Of a stretch of DNA of 64,000 nucleotides, positions 1 to 13,941 are shown piece after piece. Every line of letters begins with the position of its first letter. Positions within the stretch are counted from its first letter, which is position 1. The position numbers and the translations under genes were made by a program. Under the pieces are notes generated by a model. It searched no databases. It was not told the origin of the DNA and was given only the letters and a program-made list of their open reading frames with translations. This stretch comes from Sulfurimonas sp. (GTDB lineage: Bacteria > Campylobacterota > Campylobacteria > Campylobacterales > Sulfurimonadaceae). The DNA lies in the NCBI GenBank assembly GCA_030949945.1, contig JAUZRZ010000025.1, positions 62,001 to 126,000 of the forward strand. Reading direction: 5' to 3'.

Positions 1-913
1 ATCTCTGAAAGAGGGTCAAAACATAGATGGTTATACACTTACAGTAAATCCCTTATTCAAAATGATAGAACTTGGCTAGTCCATAAGAAAACAAAGGATT
101 ATGTACTCAAATTTGCTCCTTTGGAAGCTATAGATGATGAAGTAAGCTTAGACCTTTTTGTTAAAGAAGCTTGGAATGCTAAACGATTAAAGGCTGACTT
201 TTTTCCAAAAGCAGTTATCCCAAAAAATCGCTCGGCACGCTACTATGTAATGCAACTCTTCAAAGGCGAGAACCTAGATACCTATCTCAGTCATAAACAG
301 ATAACTATTGATGATTCAATTGAGTTAGCCAATACTCTTTTAAAAATGTCACAGTATCTAGTCAGATATGACCTAGTTCACGGTGATATTAAACCACCAA
401 ATATTATGATAGCTAAAGATGATGATGAAAACCTTGAGTTTAAGATTATTGATTATGGAAGTATAACAGAGATATTTTCTATAAACTCACAAGAAGGAAC
501 ACCTAGTTTTATAGCTCCTGAACGCTTTTTAGGTGAGGCAATAAGTGAGACAACAGAGATATTTTCTATCGGTGTTACACTCTACTTAGCTCTAACAGGA
601 AAGTATCCATATGGGGAGATAGAACCTTTTCAAAATCCTAGTTTTAAAGAAGCCAAACCTGGCAAGTTTTTATAATAAAAACATTCCTAACTGGCTAGAC
701 TCTATTATTATGCGTTCCATTGCCATAGATAAAGAGCAGCGATACTCTCACTACTCTGAGATGAATTTTGAGTTACATAACCCAACAAAAGTAAAACCCT
801 ATTTTATTAAGAGTGCCTCTTTAATAGAGAAATCTCCCTTACTTTTTTATAAGATTGGTTTTTCAGTTATGACTTTATTAAACTTTGTACTTTTATATTT
901 ACTGCTAAAATAG
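1..913 (+). CDS. Ser/Thr protein kinase, C-terminal part (frameshifted, 5' end outside window)
   Basis: The kinase domain carries a catalytic loop HGDIKPPN (HRDLKPEN in typical kinases), the metal-binding IIDYGS, and GTPSFIAPERF as the activation and APE region. A single transmembrane helix near the C-terminus (FSVMTLLNFVLLYLLLK) would anchor it with the kinase in the cytoplasm. The reading frame breaks twice: at A4 59-62, where adding one A joins the N-terminal frame to LIQNDRTWLV, and at T5 667-671, where removing one T continues into YNKNIPNWLDSIIMRSI. Both lie in homopolymers, so sequencing error is likely. Related Campylobacterota proteins often carry an N-terminal PP2C phosphatase domain, but that part lies outside the window. 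It probably shares a job with the next two genes, which follow on the same strand. Confidence 0.8.
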
Positions 914-945
914 AGAAAAAAAGATACATTTTAAGACTCTTTTAC

Positions 946-951
946 TATAAT
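946..951 (+). promoter_or_regulatory. -10 box abutting the annotated ATG of the next gene
   Basis: A perfect TATAAT directly abuts the ATG at 952. Transcription from it would start near 958, inside the longest frame. If the promoter is used, translation would begin at the in-frame ATG at 976, which has an AAGTGAG stretch just upstream. Confidence 0.4.
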
Positions 952-2292
952 ATGTTTAAAAATACAAGTGAGTTTATGAGCTGGTTTAATCTATTTAAGG
1001 CACCACAAAACAACTGTTCTCTACGGTTTGGAAGAGGCATCAATGCTTCATTAGCTCCTGATGAAGAAGAACTTTTCAAAAAGTCTCACGAGGCTTTTGA
1101 AAAAAACGACATTTTAAATGCCTATGAGTTCTTTTTCAAGTCACTTATAAACTTTACAAACAACTCTTCAAATGAAAATATAGTTTTAAATAAAACAGAT
1201 AAAGAACTTCATTTTGAGATTTACCAAGGTCTTGCTAAAATTTCTGGAACAGTAACCCCTGAGACTCTATATGCCCAGATAGACATCATTCACACAGCAG
1301 AGTCCACTGTTGCAATTAAACGTTATCTTTTAGAGAGAAACTATCAACTTACCTATGTAAACTACTTTAGTGATGAGAGTTCTATTAAACTCAAACTCTA
1401 TCAGGATAATATTTCTCTCTCTCCTCAAAAAATATTTTTTCCCCTTCGTGAGTTAGCACTTAATGGTGAACATGATAAAGAGCATATAAAAAGTGAGTTT
1501 TCAAACATAAAACTTCAAGATACAGACCACTTAGAAAAAGTAGATGAAAAACAACTCAAAGTCAAGTACAAATATTTAATGTTATGGATAGAAGAACTAG
1601 AACAAAAAGTTCTTACCCTACCCTCAAACGACAATACAGGAATGCAATCTTTTTTATACCTAAACATACTCTTTAAAATCGATTACCTATTTTCTATCAA
1701 ATGTAAAATAAGTCATAAACTATCTAAAAAATTGCTTGAGTATTTTTCAAATGAGAACTCTACTCTTGAGTCAAAAAATGAAGAACTACAAAAATATACA
1801 CTTGAACTCAAGAAACTTACATATGAAGAGTTTAGCAAAAGTTTTTACAATGCAAAATATACATTTGACCCTATAGATAAATCATCTTATGATGAGATAG
1901 TTCTCTTTATCAATGAATCGCAGAATAAAATACGTTGGTATAAAAACAATCGCTACTCACAAGTTATTCCAACTGTTTATAACTATATTGCTTTTTATTC
2001 ACTCTATAACTATGGAATGAACTCGGTTTTAAAAGCCCTTTTTCATATTCTAGTAGAAGTACAAAATAGCTCTTTTTTTAAAGATTTAGATTGCGATGAA
2101 CTTTACAATACACAAACAAAGAAATTTTCTAAACGCAGCATACTCAACAAAATAAAAAAAATCGAGCAAGAGTCAACACAAGTTTATACATCTCTGAATA
2201 TTCCAAGTGAGAGTTTAAATTTTTCATCTCTTGATGAATTTTCCAACTCTTACTATATCATGTTAAAAAATCTCGATTTTGAGGAGGTTTAA
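952..2292 (+). CDS. Protein of unknown function between kinase and serine protease
   Basis: A 446-residue protein that I do not recognise by name. It is soluble, with no signal peptide or membrane segment, and rich in K, E, N and S. Residues about 85-175 have a rhythm that resembles the YbjN/type III chaperone-like fold (a helix, then strands ending in IFFPLRELALNG). This is tentative. The next gene has a much clearer domain of that kind. The rest is predicted mainly helical. The likely start is ATG 976 (MSWFNLFK) rather than 952, because a TATAAT sits directly against 952. Its last codons contain the GAGGAGG ribosome-binding site of the protease gene, so the two are probably translationally coupled. 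Confidence 0.6.
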   Translation: MFKNTSEFMSWFNLFKAPQNNCSLRFGRGINASLAPDEEELFKKSHEAFEKNDILNAYEFFFKSLINFTNNSSNENIVLNKTDKELHFEIYQGLAKISGTVTPETLYAQIDIIHTAESTVAIKRYLLERNYQLTYVNYFSDESSIKLKLYQDNISLSPQKIFFPLRELALNGEHDKEHIKSEFSNIKLQDTDHLEKVDEKQLKVKYKYLMLWIEELEQKVLTLPSNDNTGMQSFLYLNILFKIDYLFSIKCKISHKLSKKLLEYFSNENSTLESKNEELQKYTLELKKLTYEEFSKSFYNAKYTFDPIDKSSYDEIVLFINESQNKIRWYKNNRYSQVIPTVYNYIAFYSLYNYGMNSVLKALFHILVEVQNSSFFKDLDCDELYNTQTKKFSKRSILNKIKKIEQESTQVYTSLNIPSESLNFSSLDEFSNSYYIMLKNLDFEEV

Positions 2293-2295
2293 AGT

Positions 2296-3384
2296 ATGAA
2301 TACACAAATTATTCTCGAAAAACAGATAGAAAATATAATGCAGATAATGACTCCTTATGGGAGTGGTACTGGCTTTGTTATAGATGATATAATTATCACT
2401 AACTCACATGTTGTAAGTGGACTCAAAGAGGTAGTTGTAAGTGCAAAAAAGCTTCCACGAACCATTGCTAAGGTCGTTTATGATGACCCATTTTTTGACT
2501 TAGCTTTTATTAAATGTGAATTTAAACGCTCAAATATTGATTTAGTATTAGCAGATGAACTTGTAAATGATGGAGATACTGTTGTAGCAATAGGTCATCC
2601 TTATGGACTCAACTATACAGCCACTGAAGGTATTGTTTCACGTGCATCAAGACTCCAAGATGATTTAGAATATATACAAATTGATGCTGCTATTAACCCT
2701 GGAAATAGTGGTGGTCCCTTACTTAATAGTGTTGGAAAACTTGTTGGAGTAAACACTTTTATCATTCAAAATGCAAACAACCTTGGTTTTGCACTTCCAT
2801 CACGATACCTTGAAGATGCACTCACTGCATTTAAAGCTCAAAAACATGAAAATATCATCAAATGTCCCTCATGTAAAAATCTTATAGAAGAAAAAAATAT
2901 TAACCATGATTACTGTCCTGAATGTGGTGTCAAACTTGAAGTTGCAAGGCTAAGACGCAAGGGATATAACCCAATAGGTCCAACAAAAACGATAGAAGAT
3001 ATTCTTACTGCACTAGATATAAATGTAACTCTAGCACGTCGCTCCATTGCTTCATGGAGGGTTGATGAGGGGACGGCTAGAATAGATATAAACTACTATG
3101 AAAATGGTGTCATTATTGGAGATGCAAAACTTTGTGCAATACCTGGGAATAATATAGATAAAATATATGACTATCTACTCAAAGAGAATGAAAAACTATC
3201 CTATTTACAGTTTTCTATAAATGAAAACAGCATCTACCTCTCCTACTTAATTGTAGACTCTTCTTTAACATTTGATAAGGGAAAAATAGCGATTCAAAGA
3301 CTCATTAAACTCTCAAATAAGTATGATGATATTTTAATAAATGAGTATGGTGCTATAGTACAAAAACGCGATGAAGAAGATTAA
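2296..3384 (+). CDS. Trypsin-like (HtrA-type) serine protease with zinc ribbon and YbjN-like domain
   Basis: The 362-residue protein begins with a chymotrypsin-fold protease domain. The catalytic triad is visible as H38 (TNSHVV), D68 (DPFFDLAF) and S138 (NPGNSGGP). A four-cysteine zinc ribbon follows (CPSC at 190-193, CPEC at 207-210). Residues about 225-362 look like a YbjN/CesT-type chaperone fold (signs include ENEKLSYLQFSINENSIYLSYL). There is no signal peptide and no PDZ domain, so it is probably cytoplasmic, unlike DegP/DegS. A strong GAGGAGGT ribosome-binding site sits 5 bases after the previous gene's coding end. The triad is intact, so activity is expected. The substrate is unknown, and the kinase and the unknown protein just upstream are the natural candidates for partners. 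Confidence 0.82.
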   Translation: MNTQIILEKQIENIMQIMTPYGSGTGFVIDDIIITNSHVVSGLKEVVVSAKKLPRTIAKVVYDDPFFDLAFIKCEFKRSNIDLVLADELVNDGDTVVAIGHPYGLNYTATEGIVSRASRLQDDLEYIQIDAAINPGNSGGPLLNSVGKLVGVNTFIIQNANNLGFALPSRYLEDALTAFKAQKHENIIKCPSCKNLIEEKNINHDYCPECGVKLEVARLRRKGYNPIGPTKTIEDILTALDINVTLARRSIASWRVDEGTARIDINYYENGVIIGDAKLCAIPGNNIDKIYDYLLKENEKLSYLQFSINENSIYLSYLIVDSSLTFDKGKIAIQRLIKLSNKYDDILINEYGAIVQKRDEED

Positions 3385-3407
3385 TAAAACAAAAGGAATA
3401 AATAATT

Positions 3408-5359
3408 ATGTCAAAATTTTTACAATTTACATGTAACTTAGATAGCTTTATAGACGATCTAAAAGAGATACTAGAATCAAACACAAAAAAAGTTGAGGAC
3501 TTACTCAAACAAGAGAATAAAACATATAGTTCATTTGTAAAACCCTTGCAGATGATGGATGAGAGATTAGAACATTTCTTCACTCCACTTTCGCACTTAA
3601 ACGCAGTGAACAATTCAAAAAAGACTCAAGAAGTTTATACAAAAAGTCTTCCAATAATCACAGAGTACTCAACAAAACTTTCACAAAACATAGAGATATA
3701 TAAAGCTTATAAAGAGATACAAAAAAATGAAGAAAAATCTCTTAACTATGAGCAAAAAAGAGTTATCGCTTTAAATATTCAACACTTCGAACTAAGCGGA
3801 GCTCACTTAGATGATAAAACAAAAAAAAGGCTCGAAGAGATAAACATTAAAAAAAGTGAACTGACAAATAACTTCTCTCAAAATCTCCTCGATGCTACAA
3901 CTGCATATGAGTATATTATCACGGATGAGAAAGATATAGAAGGTTTGCCTAGTAGTGAGATAGAGAATGCAAAGCTCAGTAGCGAAGATAAAGAAGTAAA
4001 ATATAAGTTTACACTACAAATGCCTTCATATATAGCTTATATGACATATGGGAAAAATGAAAAAATCCGTGAAGCACTTTATAGAGCTTATGTCACTCGT
4101 GCACCAGAAAATGAAAAAATCATAGAAGAGTTGCTAGCCCTTAAGAGTGAAATGAGTCAACTATTAGGTTTTACTAACTATGTAGAGTACTCCCTCTCTA
4201 GTAAAATGGCAAAAAATGAAGAGGAGGTTTTGAACTTTTACAAAACCTACTAAAAAATTCAAAAAAACAAGCAGCAAATGAACTCAGTGAGTTACAAAAA
4301 AGTGCACCAAAAAAGTTAGAGAGTTTTGATACAGCCTTTTATAGTGAACTCCTTAAAAAAGAACAGTATGATATTAATGAAGAGGAATATAGACCCTATT
4401 TTGAGCAAAAAAATGTAGTAGAGGGGATGTTTACTTTCTTAGATAAGCTTTTTGGGATTGAATTTCGTAAAGTAGAAGAAAAATTATGGCATGAGAAAGC
4501 TTTTTCATATGATTTATATGTAGCAGATAAATTAAGAGCAAGAATATATCTTGACCTAGAGGCTAGAGAGTCTAAACGCGGTGGGGCTTGGATGCACAAC
4601 TATCAAACACACTGCTTAAACGAAGAAGGTGAAGAACAACTTGCATCTGCATTTGTCGTTTGTAACTTTCCAGCATCTAGTGATACTAACCCATCGCTAC
4701 TGCGCCATGATGATGTAGTAACTCTTTTTCATGAAATGGGTCATGCTATCCATCACCTGCTATCGAGTGTCCAAGAGAACGAAGTAAGTGGGGTAAATGG
4801 TGTGGAGTGGGATGCAGTTGAATTTCCTTCACAGTTTTTAGAAAACTTTGCTTATGAGCCACAGGTTTTAAAAATGTTTGCATCTCATTACAAAACTAAA
4901 GAGATAATTTCTGATAGTATGATAGATAAACTAGTTCGTAGTAAAAACTTTCTCTCTGCAATGGGGATGATTAGACAACTAGAGTTTTCAATTTTTGACT
5001 TAAAAGTGCATAATGGGGCTTACTCTCAAAATGAAGTTCAAGAGATACTTGATAGTATTAGAAAAGAAACTAGCCTGATAAAAACACCCGAGTATAATAA
5101 ATTTCAGAATGGATTTGCACATATATTTGCTGGTGGTTATGCAGCTGGTTATTATAGTTATAAATGGGCAGAGGTTTTAAGTGCAGATGTATTTTACTCT
5201 GTAGTTGATGAGGGTATATTTGACTCAAGAACTGCAAAAGAGTACTCAAACATTATCTTAAAAAGTGGTGGTGCAAAAAGTATGCAAGAGCTATTTAAAG
5301 AGCTTATGAGTCGGGATCCAGATACAAGTAAATTACTGCGTTTAAACGGAATAAGTTAG
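3408..5359 (+). CDS. M3-family oligopeptidase (oligopeptidase A/PepF type), frameshifted
   Basis: A cytoplasmic zinc metallopeptidase that degrades short peptides. The first piece, to 4253, is the helical N-terminal domain. The second holds the catalytic HEMGH motif (codons from 4730) and the downstream glutamate region VEWDAVEFPSQFLENF. The two frames join if one T is added to the T4 run at 4236-4239, giving continuous NFLQNLLKNSKKQ. The corrected length of about 650 residues is normal for the family. An AAAAGGA ribosome-binding site precedes the ATG. The stop TAG overlaps the GTG start of the next gene. The split is judged a sequencing error, because both halves are well conserved and complete. 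Confidence 0.88.
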
Positions 5360-6363
5360 TGAGATATGTTGCTATTTTCATTCTATTTATATCCATACTC
5401 CAAGGAGCACAAACATTGAAAATAGCAACATATAATGTAGAAAATCTTTTTGACTTACAAAGAAGTGGACATGAGTACAAAGAGTATATACCTAACTCCT
5501 ATTCTAAGTGGAATCAAAAAAACTATGCAATTAAATTAAAAAATATAGCAAAAGTTATTTATGAAATAGATGCCGATATTATTGCACTCCAAGAGATTGA
5601 ATCCATAACTGCACTCAAAGATTTAAGGTTTGAGCTAAAAAGACTAGGTCTATATTACAGGTACTATAAAATTGCTAACTATAAGCAGACAACTATCAAA
5701 GTAGCACTACTGAGTAAAATTCCTTTTGTATATACTCATGAAATTGCCGTCAAAGCATCTTATAAATATCGAAATATTTTAGAAGCTAAGTTTATAGTAA
5801 ACAATCAAGAATTTTTTGTTTTAGTAAATCACTGGAAATCAAAGGCTGGTCCAGAGAGTATGAGAATTGTTTCAGCAAAAAAAGTCCTCAAACGCATGCA
5901 AGAACTCGGTTTAGATAAAAATATAATTGTTCTAGGAGATTTTAATTCTCACTATGAAGAGTATATACTCTTTAAAAGAAAAAGAAAACATAATGATACA
6001 GATGGAAAAACAGGTATAAACCATATACTAAACACGATAGAGCATACTAAAATAGCTGCAAAAACAGACCTACCTTATGGAGAATTTTATAATCTCTGGT
6101 ATGATATAGATAAAGAAAACAGATACTCTTATATCTATAGAGGGAAAAAGGAAGCCTTAGACAACATACTAATATCACCATCTCTTTTAAATAGATCAGG
6201 AATAGAGTATAAAAGTAGCAGTATTCATGCATATAAACAAAAGTATCTTTTTAATGGTAAGAGTATAAATAGATGGAAAATGAGCCGTAAAAGACCTCGT
6301 ACACATAAAGGAAAAGGATATTCAGATCATTTAGCTGTTATAGCAGAGTTCCTTGTCCACTAA
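5359..6363 (+). CDS. Endonuclease/exonuclease/phosphatase family protein, exported
   Basis: A 334-residue protein of the DNase I-like fold. Visible family motifs are KIATYNVENLFD, LQEIES, NHWKSK, LGDFNSH and YSDHLAV, which hold the metal and phosphate ligands. The first 17 or so residues (MRYVAIFILFISILQGA) form a signal peptide, so it acts in the periplasm or outside. GTG start at 5359 overlaps the stop of the peptidase gene by one base, so the two are probably co-transcribed. Its 3' end overlaps the convergent ung gene by 26 bp. The substrate is not known. Extracellular nuclease or phosphodiesterase are both possible. Confidence 0.83.
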   Translation: MRYVAIFILFISILQGAQTLKIATYNVENLFDLQRSGHEYKEYIPNSYSKWNQKNYAIKLKNIAKVIYEIDADIIALQEIESITALKDLRFELKRLGLYYRYYKIANYKQTTIKVALLSKIPFVYTHEIAVKASYKYRNILEAKFIVNNQEFFVLVNHWKSKAGPESMRIVSAKKVLKRMQELGLDKNIIVLGDFNSHYEEYILFKRKRKHNDTDGKTGINHILNTIEHTKIAAKTDLPYGEFYNLWYDIDKENRYSYIYRGKKEALDNILISPSLLNRSGIEYKSSSIHAYKQKYLFNGKSINRWKMSRKRPRTHKGKGYSDHLAVIAEFLVH

Positions 6364-7021
6364 GACACCAGTCAATCTCTTTTTTTTTATGAACTCTAAG
6401 GTATTCATTTGTTTTAGAGAATGGTTTTGAATTAAAGAAACCTCTATAAGAAGAGAGCGGTGAAGGATGTGGAGCCTTTAAAACTAAATGTTTTGTAGCA
6501 TCAATCAGTATTTCCTTTTTTTTTGAAGAACTGCCCCACAAAATAAAAACTATATTTTCATATTTATAAGACAAACTTTTAATAATAGTATCTGTAAATA
6601 TTTCCCAACCCTTATTTTTGTGAGAATGAGGCATAGAGTCCTGAACTGTTAAAACACTATTAATAAGTAATACACCTTGTGTAGCCCATTTAGTGAGATT
6701 ACCATCTTTGGGTGTAGAACAACCAATATCATCAATCAACTCTTTATATATATTTTTAAGCGAAGGTGGCATTTTAACAGAAGAAGCAACAGAAAATGCT
6801 AAACCATTTGCTTGATTTAAACCATGATATGGATCCTGACCTATAATTACAACTTTTACCTCACTTAATGGAAGTAAATTAAAAGCTCTAAATATATCTT
6901 CATACTTTGGATAGATAGTTTTTGTTCTGTATTCATTTTTTATAAATAATAGTAAGTTTTTAAAGTAGTCTTTTTGTAATTCTAAATCTAAAAATTCAGA
7001 CCAGTCATTAGCTAAATTCAT
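6338..7021 (-). CDS. ung: Uracil-DNA glycosylase
   Basis: Family 1 uracil-DNA glycosylase of 227 residues, the usual length. It removes uracil from DNA to start base-excision repair. The catalytic motif GQDPYHG lies at residues 61-67, and the DNA-intercalation loop HPSPLS is near the C-terminus. A TATAAT -10 box on the minus strand at 7049-7054 lies about 28 bases upstream of the ATG, so the gene appears to have its own promoter just downstream of the 5S gene. It is convergent with, and overlaps, the preceding nuclease-like gene. Confidence 0.96.
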   Translation of the reverse strand: MNLANDWSEFLDLELQKDYFKNLLLFIKNEYRTKTIYPKYEDIFRAFNLLPLSEVKVVIIGQDPYHGLNQANGLAFSVASSVKMPPSLKNIYKELIDDIGCSTPKDGNLTKWATQGVLLINSVLTVQDSMPHSHKNKGWEIFTDTIIKSLSYKYENIVFILWGSSSKKKEILIDATKHLVLKAPHPSPLSSYRGFFNSKPFSKTNEYLRVHKKKEIDWCLSGQGTLL

Positions 7022-7048
7022 AAAAATCCTAAAATTGTATCTATAGTT

Positions 7049-7054
7049 ATTATA
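7049..7054 (-). promoter_or_regulatory. -10 box of ung
   Basis: TATAAT on the minus strand, about 28 bases before the ung ATG, in an AT-rich spacer after the 5S rRNA gene. No convincing -35 hexamer was seen, which is usual for sigma-70 promoters in this phylum. Confidence 0.45.
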
Positions 7055-7106
7055 ATGTTTATTTGTAAAAAAGTTAAGAGATATAATAGTAAAAGTAAAA
7101 ACAACT

Positions 7107-7223
7107 AACTAGGCAACGACCTACATTTCCAATCCTGAAAGGATAAGTATTATCAGCGAAGAGGGGCTTAGCTTCTGGGTTCGGAATGGGACCAGGCGTT
7201 TCCCCCTCTCTATAGCCACCTAG
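7107..7223 (-). rRNA. rrf: 5S ribosomal RNA
   Basis: About 117 nt, recognised from the conserved 5S core on the minus strand (CGCCTGGTCCCATTCCGAAC and the CCGAACCCAGAAG region). The ends CTAGGTGGC and GTCGTTGCCTAG form the terminal stem. It is the last gene of the rRNA operon. The transcript then runs into T-rich sequence (GTTTTTACTTTTAC), with no strong separate terminator hairpin. Confidence 0.95.
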
Positions 7224-7296
7224 ACAAGTTGGGTTTAAAGACACCTAAATGTGTTTAGATCCAACTTGAGTAGTTGTTTGAGGGTTAATGAATAGA

Positions 7297-7344
7297 ATTC
7301 ATTAATTAAAACTGTTAAAGTCAACGTTATTTACTAAATAACTA
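7297..7344 (-). other. 3' arm of the pre-23S processing stem
   Basis: The minus-strand transcript here is complementary to sequence before the 23S gene at about 10494-10558. The best blocks are TAGTTATTTAGT and GTTGACTTTAACA followed by an AT-rich stretch. The arms would pair across the 23S rRNA and present an RNase III-type processing stem. Pairing is interrupted by an extra loop in the 5' arm. Confidence 0.55.
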
Positions 7345-7436
7345 TAATTCAAATCTCTTATTGTTGTATTCGCTGTTAAGCTAATACACTAAATAAGGTA
7401 GTGAACGAATTGTGTTCATTTAAGAACTGGTTAAAA

Positions 7437-10345
<2,909 letters not shown>

Positions 10346-10719
10346 GCGTTCACTACCTTATTTAATGTACTATTGATAGTCCCATTAAGAAGCAAAGCTC
10401 CTTAATTCCGCTTGCACCGCTGTGGTGACTAAAGAGAAACTTTACAGTTTCTGGAATATCATACAAAAAATAAGATGAATGATCTGTTTATTGTAGTTAT
10501 TTAGTTTAATAATATTTCTATTATTAAGTTGTTGACTTTAACAATTATAATTTAATGAACAAGACTAGTATGTAATAAAAGTCTAATTTAAATTCTTTGT
10601 TTAAGAACTTAAATTAAAGTTTTATACACTCAATGTTTTTGGTGCTAGTTGTGCTTAAAGAAGAAGCGAAGCATACATCAAGTATGTGAGTTTTTTTTAA
10701 GTGCAAATACTGCAAAAAA
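10346..10719 (-). other. 16S-23S internal spacer, tRNA-Ala to 23S segment
   Basis: About 370 bases without a gene. It holds the 5' arm of the pre-23S processing stem (10494-10558). It also holds a hairpin at 10384-10406 (ATTAAG/CTTAAT arms around GCAAAGC) and a 12-bp inverted repeat between about 10651 and 10704. No tRNA-Ile gene was found here, although many relatives carry one in this spacer. Confidence 0.6.
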
Positions 10720-10795
10720 TGGTGGAGAATAACAGGATCGAACTGTTGACCTTCTACGTGCAAGGCAGACGCTCTCCCAGCTGAGCTAATCCCCC
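10720..10795 (-). tRNA. tRNA-Ala (anticodon TGC)
   Basis: 76 nt including encoded CCA. The acceptor strands GGGGGAT and ATTCTCC pair with two G-U wobbles, and ACCA follows. The D-arm is TAGCTCAGCTGGGAGAGC. The anticodon loop is centred on TGC (CTTGCAC), and the T-arm contains GTTCGATCC. It lies in the spacer between 16S and 23S, as usual, and is released by processing of the rRNA transcript. Confidence 0.95.
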
Positions 10796-10828
10796 CACTC
10801 TTTTGTAATCATATGTCAAATGAACACA

Positions 10829-10855
10829 GATCACTGAAAACTAAGCAAGTAAGAA
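10829..10855 (-). other. 3' arm of the pre-16S processing stem
   Basis: 27 nt complementary, with one G-U wobble, to 12720-12746 on the far side of the 16S gene. The shared core is GAAAACTAAGCAAGTAAGAA. In the precursor the two arms would form a long duplex enclosing 16S rRNA, the expected substrate for RNase III. Confidence 0.75.
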
Positions 10856-10935
10856 ATACTTATAGTAACTAATAAAACGTATCTCTCGTGAGATTTTCTT
10901 TGTAAGAATTTCAATCGAATGAAATCTCTTTACTC

Positions 10936-12455
<1,520 letters not shown>

Positions 12456-12915
12456 TTATGTAAAGTACTTATCTCTAAGTATTACTGATCTTTTGCCCAA
12501 GAATTAAAATTCATTGGCTTTGTTTTTACTCGTATCTAAACTGCTTAAAGTCTTTAGTCAGAGCTTCTAATACTAATTTGACTTAGTATTAGAGTATAGT
12601 TATCTATACTATTTAGGGAACTTAAATAATAAATTATCTAAGAATTCAAATAGAATAGACGGTTGTTGTTTTATTAGTTATTTCTAAGTAATATAAACTA
12701 TTGTCGTTAAACTTTAGTCTTCTTACTTGCTTAGTTTTCAATGATCTCAAACTGATCTCTTAACTCTTCAACATGAAGGGTTCGTATCCTCGTTTTAAAC
12801 AAGGTGTCTCTGTTTGTGGATGGGAATTATAGGGGGTTGTGGCTTAGAGATTGCTTAAAGTTTAGAGAATTTTAAATATTTGTTTTGTTTGTTTTTATTG
12901 AATGGTAGATAGTGA
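12456..12915 (-). promoter_or_regulatory. rRNA operon leader and promoter region
   Basis: 460 bases without a protein gene between mnmA and 16S. A TATAAT -10 box lies at 12826-12831 on the minus strand (CCCCCTATAATTCCC context), without an obvious TTGACA. This fits rRNA transcription starting near 12819. Further downstream lies the 5' arm of the pre-16S processing stem (12720-12746). No tRNA or other RNA gene was recognised in the leader. Confidence 0.6.
12720..12746 (-). other. 5' arm of the pre-16S processing stem
   Basis: Pairs with 10829-10855 across the 16S gene: 26 Watson-Crick pairs and one G-U pair over 27 nt. It sits in the leader between the promoter and mature 16S. Confidence 0.75.
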
Positions 12916-13941
12916 CTAGGATTCACAAATCCAGCCACCACCAATAAGTTTATTATCATCATAAAACACTGCAGCTTGTCCTACTGCTACACCAAACACA
13001 CCATCTTCTAAACTCACTACTGCTTTATCATTTTGGATAATCACATGGCATTTGACTGCCGTTGTTCTATACCTTAGTTTCACCGTTGTATCAAACTCAG
13101 TAGCATCATTAAACATATTGAGATTATCTAAAACAACTCTATAGCATGCTAAATCATCTTTTTTACCTACAACAATTTGGTTTTTCTCTGGATTTATACT
13201 CAATACAAAATGTGGTTCATGTGCACCATTAACTGTAAATCCTTTTCGTTTTCCAATTGTATAATGCATATAACCTTTATGCTCACCTACAACATTACCC
13301 TCTTTGTCTAATACATCACCAGGCATATCAACTTCAACATGTTTTTTTAAGACATCTGTATATGTTGTCTCAACAAAACATATTTCACTTGATTCTGCTT
13401 GCGATGAAAATGATTCCAGTCCTTCAATAGAAGCTGCTTTTGCTTTGATATCTTTTTTATGAAGTTCACCCAATGGAAATTTCAACCTTGGTAAAATCTC
13501 TTTTTTTACATAAAATAAAAAATAGCTTTGATCCTTAGTGTCATCTTCAGCTTGATAAAAATACTCACCATCAGTTTTAATATAGTGCCCAGTTGCTAAA
13601 TAGTGTGCACCGATTTTATCTGCAAAATTTATCATCTCGCCAAATTTCATCGTACGATTACAAAGTGCACACGGATTGGGTGTTTTACCCTCTGCATAAG
13701 TATCTATAAATGGTCTATACACATTTTCATTAAACTCTTTTTGTAAATCTAATACATGTAATTTTACACCTATTTTATCGGCAGCTTTTTGTGCACGAGC
13801 TTGATGAATCTCGTGATATCCAGGTTTTGAATGAAGCTTCATATATAAACCCTCTACCTCATAACCCTCTTCTTTTAACATTAATGTTGTGATAGTAGAG
13901 TCAACTCCACCACTCATTCCAACTAGTACTTTTTCTTTCAT
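12916..13941 (-). CDS. mnmA: tRNA-specific 2-thiouridylase MnmA
   Basis: 341 residues, the normal length. It makes 2-thiouridine at position 34 of tRNA Lys, Glu and Gln, using ATP and a sulfur relay. The PP-loop GMSGGVDST lies at residues 8-16. The catalytic cysteines are in NPCALCNRTMKFG and in SSEICFVE. ATG overlaps the stop of the upstream LOG gene (TAATG). It is the last gene of a long minus-strand run that begins at aroQ, and the rRNA operon follows. Confidence 0.96.
   Translation of the reverse strand: MKEKVLVGMSGGVDSTITTLMLKEEGYEVEGLYMKLHSKPGYHEIHQARAQKAADKIGVKLHVLDLQKEFNENVYRPFIDTYAEGKTPNPCALCNRTMKFGEMINFADKIGAHYLATGHYIKTDGEYFYQAEDDTKDQSYFLFYVKKEILPRLKFPLGELHKKDIKAKAASIEGLESFSSQAESSEICFVETTYTDVLKKHVEVDMPGDVLDKEGNVVGEHKGYMHYTIGKRKGFTVNGAHEPHFVLSINPEKNQIVVGKKDDLACYRVVLDNLNMFNDATEFDTTVKLRYRTTAVKCHVIIQNDKAVVSLEDGVFGVAVGQAAVFYDDNKLIGGGWICES

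Noticed and set aside
1-913. Kinase as a genuine pseudogene
   Set aside because: Both breaks are in homopolymers and the parts join to a normal kinase. With the same pattern in essential genes, error is the simpler explanation.
10346-10719. Search for tRNA-Ile in the 16S-23S spacer
   Set aside because: No acceptor, anticodon or T-arm pattern could be found; the hairpins present do not form a cloverleaf.
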